62,188 nucleotides of DNA, from NCBI GenBank assembly GCA_049687015.1, contig JBAVIP010000060.1, forward strand, positions 1-62,188. Reading direction: 5' to 3'. The notes beneath the pieces are model-generated. The model was not told the DNA's origin, searched no databases, and saw only the letters and a program-made list of their open reading frames with translations. Positions 7,605 through 14,805 of the stretch are shown here, one piece after another (position 1 is the stretch's first letter; every line of letters starts with the position of its first letter). Made by a program: the position numbers and the translations under genes. The stretch comes from Methylotenera_A sp049687015 (GTDB lineage Bacteria; Pseudomonadota; Gammaproteobacteria; Burkholderiales; Methylophilaceae).

Positions 7605-10600
7605 TTGCCCAACATGCCGCTTTCATGGAACGAAATTAAAACCCGCGCCAATGCTTTCTCGCAGGAATGGCAAGATGAAAGCCGTGAAGATGCCGAGGCT
7701 AAATCATTCTGGGATGCATTTTTTAATGTGTTTGGCATTACACGCCGCCGTATTGCCAGTTTCGAAGAACCCGTTAAAAAGTCGGATGACAAGGGCGGCT
7801 TTATCGATTTACTTTGGCGCGGCCAGTTGCTGGTGGAGCATAAATCGCGTGGCAAAAGTTTAGATAAAGCTTTTAATCAGGCTAAAGATTATTTTCCTGG
7901 CTTAAAAGAGCGCGACTTACCCAAATATATCCTCGTTTCAGATTTCTCAAAATTTCGGCTTTATAACCTAGAGGCGGACGAGCAGGTCGAGTTCGCACTT
8001 AAAGACCTTTATCAAAACGTTAAATCGTTTGGTTTTATCGCGGGCTACCAAACGCAAATCATCAAGCCGCAAGACCCCATCAACATCAAAGCCGCCGAGC
8101 GCATGGGCAAGCTGCACGATGCGCTCAAGGCCGTGGGCTATACAGGGCATGCCTTAGAGCTATATCTGGTGCGCTTGTTGTTCTGCCTGTTTGCAGAAGA
8201 CACTACCATTTTTCAAAAGCGCCTGTTTCAGGATTACATTGAAACCAAAACCAATGAAGATGGCAGCGACCTTGCGCACCATTTAAGCACCTTGTTTTAC
8301 GTGCTCAACACGCCCAAAGAAAAGCGCCTGAGCAATCTGGATGAAGACTTAAACCAGTTTGAATACATCAACGGCAAACTGTTCGAAGAACCGCTGCCGC
8401 CCGCACAATTCGATAGCAAAATGCGCGAGGCTTTGCTCGATTTATGTGCACTGGATTGGAGTATCATCTCGCCTGCCATATTCGGCAGCCTGTTCCAAAG
8501 CATTATGGATGCCGATGCGCGGCGCAACTTGGGCGCGCATTACACTAGCGAAGAAAATATCTTAAAACTTATCAAACCCTTGTTTCTGGATGCGCTGTGG
8601 GCGGAATTTGAAAAGACAAAAAGCAACAAGAACAAGCTCAACGAATTCCACCAAAAGCTGCGTCATCTCAATTTCTTAGACCCCGCCTGCGGCTGCGGCA
8701 ACTTTCTGGTGATTACTTACCGCGAGCTTAGGTTGCTGGAACTCGCCGTCCTGCGTGCCTTGTACGGCAGCGGTCAGCAAGTGCTGGATGTACAAACGCT
8801 GATTAACGTGGATGTTGACCAGTTTTACGGCATCGAGATTGAAGAATTCCCCGCGCAAATTGCCCAAGTCGCGCTGTGGCTCACCGACCACCAGATGAAC
8901 ATGAAAATCTCGGAAGAGTTTGGTAACTACTTTGCACGCATCCCGCTAAAAGCCACGCCGCACATCGTTTGCGGCAACGCGTTGCAACTGGATTGGGCAG
9001 AGGTGCTGGCGCCAGCACAATGTAGTTTTGTGTTGGGTAATCCGCCGTTTGTGGGCAAAAGTAATCAATCTGTCGCACAAAAAGCCGATATGCAATTAGC
9101 GTGCGGTGAGATTAAAAATGCGGGTTTGCTCGATTTTGTTGCCGCTTGGTATGTAAAAGCTGCGCGCTATATGAAACTTGAACCCTCTCCCATCGGGAGA
9201 GGGCAGGGTGAGGGGCAAGCGCAACATAAACTGCCATTACCTAAAGAACACCTTGAGTTTATCCGCTCGCTACGCGCCAATCAAACCGATGCCGAAAATT
9301 TAATGTGGGCATTGTTACGCGATAGGCGTATGGCAAATGCCAAGTTTAGGCGGCAATACCCCGTTGGCAATTATGTGCTGGATTTTTATTGTCATGAAGC
9401 AAAATTAGCGATTGAACTAGATGGCAGCCAGCACCTTGATAGCCAGCATGATGCCAGGCGTGACGATGTACTGCGAGAATCTGGCATTACCACATTGCGC
9501 TACTGGAATAACGATGTGCTGAATCGCACAGAATCTGTGCTAGAGGATATTTGGAATAAGTTACAGGCAATATCTTTTGCGACTTCCGCCCTCACCTCGC
9601 CCCTCTCCCAAAGGGAGAGGGTGATTAAAGCGGCCTTTGTCTCCACCAACAGCATCACTCAGGGCGAGCAAGTGGGCGTGCTGTGGGGCTGGATGCTGGC
9701 GCAAGGCATTAAGATTCACTTTGCCCATCGCACGTTTAGCTGGAGCAACGAGGCGCGCGGCAAAGCCGCTGTGCATTGCGTGATTGTCGGTTTTGGTTTG
9801 CAGGATGTTACAGATAAAACCATTTACGAATACGCTGACATTAAGGGCGAGCCGCATGCGATTAAAGCCAAAAACATTAACCCGTATTTAGCTGATGCGC
9901 CTAATTTGGTGATGCTGCCGCGTACAAACCCAATTTGTAATGTGTCGCCAATGGTCAATGGCAACAAACCGACAGATGGTGGAAATTTAATCTTATCGGC
10001 AGAAGAAAAAGCAGATTTAATTGCTAAAGAACCGCTGGCAGCTGCATGGATTAAGCTTTTTGCCATGGGTGATGAATTTATTAACGGTGTATCGCGCCAT
10101 TGTTTATGGTTGGTAGATTGTCCACCGCAGACCCTGCGCGTCATGCCAGAGGTGCTAAAACGAATAGAGGCAGTAAAAGCGATGCGTTTGGCAAGCGCAA
10201 AAGCGCCGACTAGAGAAATGGCTAATTTCCCGACATTATTTGCAGAAATTCGCCAACCAAAAAACAATTACCTTGCTTTGCCCAGAGTCTCTTCCGAAAG
10301 GCGCGCATATATTCCAATTGCTTATGCAAGTGCAGATTTAATAGCAGGCGACAAACTGCAAACCATCCCTAATGCAAGCTTGTACGAGTTTGGCGTGATT
10401 ACCAGCAGCATGCATATGGCGTGGATGCGCACAACGGCGGGCAGATTGAAAAGTGATTTTCAGTATTCTGCAAAAATTACTTACAACAACTTCCCATGGC
10501 CTGCCCTGCAAGCCAATATCCATGCGGCTGTTGAGGCATGTGCTCAAGCGGTTTTAGATGCGCGCGCGGAACACATGCCCTCACCCGACCTTCGGCCACC

Positions 10601-10877
10601 CTCTCCCAATGGGAGAGGGGTTGGGGGTGAGGGTAAGGAGGCAGAAGAAATCATACGCGCTGATGGTGCATCACTCGCCGATTTGTACGACCCGCTGACC
10701 ATGCCCGCCAACTTGCTCAAAGCGCATCAGGCGCTGGATAAAGCCGTGGATGCGGCCTATTGCTACAAAGGCGCGCCAACAGATGCCGCGCGCGTGGCTT
10801 TTTTGTTTGAGCTTTACCAAAAAATCACCTCGCTATTGCCTGTTGAAAAAGCTAAAAAATCGAGAACTAAAAAATGA
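7605..10877 (+). CDS. MmeI-like Type IIL restriction-modification protein with inserted DUF559 domain
   Basis: This 1090-residue protein resembles MmeI, which cuts DNA and methylates adenine in one chain. The N-terminal nuclease domain has the PD-(D/E)XK residues D68, E78 and K80 (FIDLLW...VEHKSRG). A helical spacer follows, then an adenine methyltransferase with motif I DPACGCG (359-365) and motif IV NPPF (479-482), then a target-recognition region and a C-terminal helical part. MmeI itself is about 919 residues. The excess here is mainly a DUF559 insertion at about residues 527-673, which leaves roughly 943 residues. The sequence before it (AAWYVKAARYM) and after it (KAAFVSTNSITQGEQ) would join as one conserved stretch without it. 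A REP-like palindrome is also translated near residues 992-1010. Whether the fused protein is active is unknown. Confidence 0.85.
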   Translation: MPNMPLSWNEIKTRANAFSQEWQDESREDAEAKSFWDAFFNVFGITRRRIASFEEPVKKSDDKGGFIDLLWRGQLLVEHKSRGKSLDKAFNQAKDYFPGLKERDLPKYILVSDFSKFRLYNLEADEQVEFALKDLYQNVKSFGFIAGYQTQIIKPQDPINIKAAERMGKLHDALKAVGYTGHALELYLVRLLFCLFAEDTTIFQKRLFQDYIETKTNEDGSDLAHHLSTLFYVLNTPKEKRLSNLDEDLNQFEYINGKLFEEPLPPAQFDSKMREALLDLCALDWSIISPAIFGSLFQSIMDADARRNLGAHYTSEENILKLIKPLFLDALWAEFEKTKSNKNKLNEFHQKLRHLNFLDPACGCGNFLVITYRELRLLELAVLRALYGSGQQVLDVQTLINVDVDQFYGIEIEEFPAQIAQVALWLTDHQMNMKISEEFGNYFARIPLKATPHIVCGNALQLDWAEVLAPAQCSFVLGNPPFVGKSNQSVAQKADMQLACGEIKNAGLLDFVAAWYVKAARYMKLEPSPIGRGQGEGQAQHKLPLPKEHLEFIRSLRANQTDAENLMWALLRDRRMANAKFRRQYPVGNYVLDFYCHEAKLAIELDGSQHLDSQHDARRDDVLRESGITTLRYWNNDVLNRTESVLEDIWNKLQAISFATSALTSPLSQRERVIKAAFVSTNSITQGEQVGVLWGWMLAQGIKIHFAHRTFSWSNEARGKAAVHCVIVGFGLQDVTDKTIYEYADIKGEPHAIKAKNINPYLADAPNLVMLPRTNPICNVSPMVNGNKPTDGGNLILSAEEKADLIAKEPLAAAWIKLFAMGDEFINGVSRHCLWLVDCPPQTLRVMPEVLKRIEAVKAMRLASAKAPTREMANFPTLFAEIRQPKNNYLALPRVSSERRAYIPIAYASADLIAGDKLQTIPNASLYEFGVITSSMHMAWMRTTAGRLKSDFQYSAKITYNNFPWPALQANIHAAVEACAQAVLDARAEHMPSPDLRPPSPNGRGVGGEGKEAEEIIRADGASLADLYDPLTMPANLLKAHQALDKAVDAAYCYKGAPTDAARVAFLFELYQKITSLLPVEKAKKSRTKK
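9183..9215 (+). repeat. REP-like palindrome, left end of DUF559 element
   Basis: A perfect 9-bp inverted repeat, CCCTCTCCC-ATC-GGGAGAGGG (9183-9203), is followed by CAGGGTGAGGGG. It is translated in frame as PSPIGRGQGEG. Confidence 0.85.
9589..9621 (-). repeat. REP-like palindrome, right end of DUF559 element (inverted)
   Basis: CCCTCTCCC-AAA-GGGAGAGGG (9601-9621) is preceded by CCCTCACCTCGC. Read on the minus strand it repeats the left copy including the GGTGAGGG shoulder, so the two form inverted terminal repeats of about 33 bp. It is translated as LTSPLSQRERV. Confidence 0.85.
10578..10633 (+). repeat. Third REP-like palindrome, translated inside the MmeI-like gene
   Basis: This full-length copy has an outer pair (CCCTCACCC 10578-10586 with GGGTGAGGG 10625-10633) and an inner pair (CCCTCTCCC 10599-10607 with GGGAGAGGG 10611-10619) around AAT. 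It is read in frame as PSPDLRPPSPNGRGVGGEG near the protein's C-terminus and carries no coding domain. It is a solo copy of the element that bounds the DUF559 unit. Confidence 0.85.
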
Positions 10878-11404
10878 GTTCGTTTCCCTTCAAAGTTGGC
10901 GATACGATTAAACTTGAGGATGAGCCAGGACTACATGGCACGATTTTAAGCATATGGAAAGATACGGTGAGCGTGGATTTTGGTATTTACGGTGTACAAC
11001 CCATGCTAATTAGCGCAGAAGGTGGTTTAGTGGCCAACTCAAGTATTTGGCCGCCTATGCGACATATACCTCACGAACCACCGCCCATGCACGAGCAAGA
11101 CGTGTCACTGGAAGAAATTGAGGAAGTGTTGGCGTGCTGGGAAGAAGGCGTGCGGCGACTTGAAACCGAAGATTATGAAGACGAGATTGATTGCACCATC
11201 GATCATCGGGATGAGTTGCAAGGCATGGCGAATCGTTTGGCTGCGCAAAATATGCAATTGCCAGATGCCATGATACAGCGCATAGAACAAGCTGATGCAA
11301 AGTTTTTGGAGGCTACCGAACCTGTGCCATGCAAGTCACTGTGGTATGCAAATTACGGCGAAGATACTTACTGGTATTTTTACCGCTGGCCCAAAAAAAC
11401 CTAA
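10874..11404 (+). CDS. Hypothetical protein overlapping the restriction-modification gene
   Basis: This 176-residue protein starts with an ATG that overlaps the stop of the MmeI-like gene by four bases (ATGA), implying translational coupling. Its first 50 residues (FPFKVGDTIKLEDEPGLHG...VSVDFG) look like a small beta-barrel of KOW or SH3 type. The middle is acidic and helical (SLEEIEEVLACWEEGV and following). The end is rich in aromatic residues (SLWYANYGEDTYWYFYRW). No signal peptide or membrane segment is present. I do not recognise a named family. The overlap suggests a partner, inhibitor or cargo gene of the restriction-modification system, but chance adjacency is possible. Confidence 0.65.
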   Translation: MSSFPFKVGDTIKLEDEPGLHGTILSIWKDTVSVDFGIYGVQPMLISAEGGLVANSSIWPPMRHIPHEPPPMHEQDVSLEEIEEVLACWEEGVRRLETEDYEDEIDCTIDHRDELQGMANRLAAQNMQLPDAMIQRIEQADAKFLEATEPVPCKSLWYANYGEDTYWYFYRWPKKT

Positions 11405-11411
11405 AGGATAA

Positions 11412-12773
11412 ATGATGCAACCAGCCAGCACAGAAGCGCCACCATCGCCGAGCTTGAAAGAAGCGTTCTGGTATTGGCTTAAACTCGGCTTTATCAGTTT
11501 TGGCGGCCCTGCGGGGCAAATTGCGATTATGCATCACGATTTGGTAGAGAAAAAACGCTGGATTTCTGAAAAGCGTTTTTTACACGCACTGAATTATTGC
11601 ATGGTGCTGCCCGGGCCAGAGGCGCAGCAGTTGGCGACCTATATCGGCTGGCTGATGCACCGTACTTGGGGCGGCATCATTGCGGGCGGCTTGTTTGTGT
11701 TGCCTTCGCTACTGATTTTAATGCTGCTAAGCTACATTTATATGCGCTTTGGCGACGTGCCCGCCGTGGCAGGTGTGCTGTATGGCGTTAAGCCAGCGGT
11801 GGTGGCGATTGTGCTGTTTGCGGCTTATAGAATCGGCGCGCGCGCCCTTAAAAACAAGGCGCTTTGGGCGATTGCCGCTGTTGCGTTTGTGGCGATTACC
11901 GCGTTTAAAATGCCGTTTCCATTGATTGTGTTAATGGCGGCTATTATCGGCTTTATGGTTAACCGCTTTCAGCCAGCCTTGTTTGCTGGCGGAGGCGGGC
12001 ACACGGCCAGCAAACAAGGCTATGGCAAGGCCGTGATTGATGATGATACGCCAACACCAAGCCACGCAAAATTTAGTTTTAAAACGTTTACAAAGTTTAT
12101 TACAATCGGCGTAGGCATATGGCTGGCAGCCATGCTGCTATTGGTGTTGCGCTATGGCTGGGATGCCACATTGACGCAAATGGGGTGGTTTTTTACCAAG
12201 GCGGCATTGCTGACTTTTGGCGGCGCGTATGCGGTGCTGCCTTATGTGTATCAAGGCGCGGTGACGCATTATGCCTGGCTTTCTGCAGCGCAAATGATGG
12301 ATGGTTTGGCGCTGGGTGAAACTACGCCTGGCCCGTTGATTATGGTGGTGGCATTTGTGGGTTTTGTGGGCGGCTGGACTTACCCAGTTATGGCAGATAG
12401 CGCTTTGCTTTCTGCCATAGTAGCAGCATGCACTGTGACATTTTTTACGTTTTTGCCGTCATTTATTTTTATATTTGTTGGTGCGCCGTTGATTGAATCT
12501 ACGCAGGATAATCTAAAACTCACCGCACCGCTTACGGCCATTACTGCGGCAGTGGTGGGGGTGATTGCGAGCCTGGCAGTGTTTTTTGCTACTCATGTTT
12601 TTTGGCCAAATGGCATGGCCTTTAATGAGATATTTGCAAATATTGACTGGATCGCGCTGATAGCCACGCTGATGGCGGGGTTTATTCTGTTTAAATTTAA
12701 ATTGAATATTATTAAGCTGATTGGAACTTTTGCACTGTTTGGTTTGGTGCATCATTTATTGTTTCGCATATAG
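11412..12773 (+). CDS. chrA: Chromate transporter ChrA
   Basis: This 453-residue inner-membrane protein is a long-chain ChrA of the CHR superfamily, which exports chromate in exchange for or along with protons. It has two homologous halves. The first carries FISFGGPAGQIAIMH and LPGPEAQQLATYIGW, and the second carries LLTFGGAYAVLPYVY and TPGPLIMVVAFVGF. About ten hydrophobic helices are visible, with a hydrophilic loop near residues 190-225 between the halves. The ATG follows AAAGGA, seven bases after the preceding gene ends, so it may be transcribed with it. A methionine one codon later is an equal start candidate. Confidence 0.92.
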   Translation: MMQPASTEAPPSPSLKEAFWYWLKLGFISFGGPAGQIAIMHHDLVEKKRWISEKRFLHALNYCMVLPGPEAQQLATYIGWLMHRTWGGIIAGGLFVLPSLLILMLLSYIYMRFGDVPAVAGVLYGVKPAVVAIVLFAAYRIGARALKNKALWAIAAVAFVAITAFKMPFPLIVLMAAIIGFMVNRFQPALFAGGGGHTASKQGYGKAVIDDDTPTPSHAKFSFKTFTKFITIGVGIWLAAMLLLVLRYGWDATLTQMGWFFTKAALLTFGGAYAVLPYVYQGAVTHYAWLSAAQMMDGLALGETTPGPLIMVVAFVGFVGGWTYPVMADSALLSAIVAACTVTFFTFLPSFIFIFVGAPLIESTQDNLKLTAPLTAITAAVVGVIASLAVFFATHVFWPNGMAFNEIFANIDWIALIATLMAGFILFKFKLNIIKLIGTFALFGLVHHLLFRI

Positions 12774-12975
12774 CATGTGAAGTACGGCAAAAAAAGCTGG
12801 ACGCCACCAAAGTTTGGGTAGTAAGCTTTCAGCAGGATATGTTTGGTAACCCATTGAGTTTATTGCAACAAGATGAAAAATATAATCTCTCATTATTTCT
12901 CTTTTATAACAGGCTACAATATTTAAATAGTGACTAGCTTAAGTAGCCTTCATTTTTAAGATAGGAAGAATAAAA

Positions 12976-13833
12976 ATGGATAAAAAAATCTCTGTTCTCA
13001 AAACTCCATTAGTGCGCAAGATATGGCGTCGGCTGTTCAGCGACGCATCATGGATCAGGCGTTACGGAGGATTCAGAGAGAAAGAATTTTTCGGACTAAT
13101 TAATCGACCTAATTACACCTACGGGTTGCTTCGTGCGGCCGATACTGCGTTATTTTTCGGACACAAGAGCGTCACAGCTTGCGAATTTGGTGTGGCAAGC
13201 GGCTGGGGCCTTCTTAATATGATTGAAGTTGCGGACATGATTCAGGCCGAGACCGGTGTCAAGTTTCGTGTGGCTGGATTCGATACAGGTGCCGGTTTGC
13301 CTGCGGTTCATGGCTACAAGGATCACCCGGAGCTGTGGTCTGGCGGCGATTTTGCCATGGGCAATACCAACGAGCTTAAGGCCAAAATTGCTGGCAAGGC
13401 AGAACTTATTTTAGGCAACATCGATAACACGATTGAGGGCTTTGTTTCAACACTTAGCGCTGATTCACCTTTGGGTTTTGTTTCTATCGATGTCGACATT
13501 TATTCTGGCACAGTGGCCGCCCTGAGGGTGTTAAACGGAGATGTCAATTGCTATCTGCCGGCCATCAGTTTTTATCTGGATGATGTGTCTTCTTACTTCT
13601 CGAATGAGGCCTGTGGCGAGCTGGCTGCAATCTCGGAACACAATGCTGCGCATCCTATGCGGTGTATCTACCCTGACCGCAGTTTGCCGGGTGAGCGCCC
13701 ACAACGGACTGAAAACTGGTATCGGCACATGTATGTTTGCCATATGCTTGAGCATACTGCACGCAATACGCCTCGTGTGCGCGGCGCGCTAGATCTGATG
13801 GATCACCTTGATTTCATGGGTTCGCTACGGTAG
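12976..13833 (+). CDS. Hypothetical protein with methyltransferase-like fold
   Basis: This 285-residue protein has a Rossmann-like pattern typical of SAM-dependent methyltransferases. Strand 1 ends in ACEFGVASGWG (about residues 73-83), strand 2 in VAGFDTGAGLP, and an FVSIDVDIYSGT segment (about 170-181) could bind metal, as in TylF-type O-methyltransferases. The C-terminus is rich in His, Arg and Met. The ATG follows AGGAAGA. It stands alone, with 202 empty bases before it and converging ppsR after it, so context gives no substrate. The function is not established; a sugar or natural-product O-methyltransferase is one possibility. Confidence 0.6.
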   Translation: MDKKISVLKTPLVRKIWRRLFSDASWIRRYGGFREKEFFGLINRPNYTYGLLRAADTALFFGHKSVTACEFGVASGWGLLNMIEVADMIQAETGVKFRVAGFDTGAGLPAVHGYKDHPELWSGGDFAMGNTNELKAKIAGKAELILGNIDNTIEGFVSTLSADSPLGFVSIDVDIYSGTVAALRVLNGDVNCYLPAISFYLDDVSSYFSNEACGELAAISEHNAAHPMRCIYPDRSLPGERPQRTENWYRHMYVCHMLEHTARNTPRVRGALDLMDHLDFMGSLR

Positions 13834-13914
13834 CCCTTGCAATAGGGTGATTCCCTGCCGGAGACAGTAAGGGGCAAGGTTAGCCTACCTCGTTATTATG
13901 GACAGATTACCGCA

Positions 13915-13942
13915 CCTGAGCACGGTATCCTGAGCACGGTAT
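13915..13942. repeat. 14-bp tandem duplication
   Basis: The unit CCTGAGCACGGTAT is repeated twice exactly without a gap, in the short convergent intergenic region. No coding or terminator role is apparent. Confidence 0.6.
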
Positions 13943-13959
13943 ATGGTTGATTGATTGGC

Positions 13960-14778
13960 TCAGGCAGCTTGTTTGGCGGGCTGCCTTATTTTTTCCATAA
14001 TAATGGCCGATAACTCTTCGACAGAACGACTGGTGGAATCTGCCCAGGTAATGCCTGCGTTACGCATCAAGCCTTCTGCCGTAGCAATTTCTTTACGGCA
14101 GTTATCAATAGAGGCATAAAAGCTATCAGCCCTGCGTTCATTACGCACGGCATGCAGGCGTTCCGGCTTGATGGTTAGGCCAAAAATCTTGTCGATATGT
14201 TTATGCAACACGGCTGGCAAGGTGCCACGTTCAAAATCTTCTGGAATCAGAGGGTAATTGGCCGCCTTGATGCCAAACTGCATGGCGAGGTAAACGCTGG
14301 TAGGGGTTTTTCCGCAACGTGAAACGCCGATTAAAATGACTTGCGCCTCTTCCAGGCCGGTATTTGTCATTCCGTCATCATGGTTTAAAGTAAAGTTAAC
14401 GGCTTCCATACGGTCGTTGTATTTGCTGCCCATGACGCTGTGCGCGATGCCAGCCCCGGTGAGTGGTTTTTGATCAAGCTCTACACCTAAAGGATCGATA
14501 AATGTATTGAACAGATCGATAAAATAGGCGTCGGATTTTTTGATGGCGTTGCGTAATTCCATGCCACCCAAAGACATAATCACCACCGGGCGAGCGCCGT
14601 CCTCTTCAGCAGCATGCTTTATGGCATCTTGCGCAAGCTTGATTTTATCCGGTGTGTCAGTAAATGGCATGCGCACTTGGGTGAAGTTGGTGCTTGGGAA
14701 ATGCTCCAGCAGCTTACCTAAAGCGCCTGCAGTAATGCCGGTGCCGTCAGAAATGAAGAATGCGGTACGATTTAACAT
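13960..14778 (-). CDS. ppsR: PEP synthase regulatory protein (kinase/pyrophosphorylase)
   Basis: This 272-residue protein is a DUF299 family member that reversibly phosphorylates PEP synthase, using ADP to inactivate it and phosphate to reactivate it. The start RTAFFISDGTGITAGALG is the family signature. The nucleotide-binding loop GVSRCGKTPTS lies near residues 150-160. It lies 27 bases downstream of ppsA on the same strand, and this pairing fixes its target as PEP synthase rather than pyruvate phosphate dikinase. Length is normal for the family. Confidence 0.93.
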   Translation of the reverse strand: MLNRTAFFISDGTGITAGALGKLLEHFPSTNFTQVRMPFTDTPDKIKLAQDAIKHAAEEDGARPVVIMSLGGMELRNAIKKSDAYFIDLFNTFIDPLGVELDQKPLTGAGIAHSVMGSKYNDRMEAVNFTLNHDDGMTNTGLEEAQVILIGVSRCGKTPTSVYLAMQFGIKAANYPLIPEDFERGTLPAVLHKHIDKIFGLTIKPERLHAVRNERRADSFYASIDNCRKEIATAEGLMRNAGITWADSTSRSVEELSAIIMEKIRQPAKQAA

Positions 14779-14805
14779 GATGGGTTATCCAAAATTAATG
14801 AGCTA

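Larger units (their letters stand above)
9183..9621 (+). mobile_element. DUF559/REP element inserted in frame in the MmeI-like gene
   Basis: This 439-bp segment begins and ends with inverted copies of a palindrome and encodes a DUF559 endonuclease-like domain with no stop in the host frame. DUF559 is related to Vsr and other PD-(D/E)XK nucleases. The core runs from LRANQTDAENLMWALLR, through FRRQYPVGNYVLDF (D593) and IELDGSQH (E604, D606, H610), to LRYWNNDVL, so it appears complete. Free-standing DUF559 proteins are about 110-130 residues, close to the size here. There is no start codon with a ribosome binding site inside, so the domain is probably made only as part of the fusion. Exact ends are uncertain by a few bases, because 439 is not a multiple of three. 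Confidence 0.75.

Noticed and set aside
9183..9621. Intein or self-splicing intron in the MmeI-like gene
   Set aside because: The insert lacks an N-terminal Cys or Ser splice block and a C-terminal His-Asn, and it is bounded by REP-like repeats in frame, so neither protein nor RNA splicing is indicated.
9171..9630. DUF559 as a separate gene
   Set aside because: The frame is continuous with the host gene on both sides and no internal ATG has a ribosome binding site.
12774..12975. Gene between chrA and the methyltransferase-like gene
   Set aside because: Only very short frames without ribosome binding sites are present; a TACAAT near 12914 may be a promoter element.
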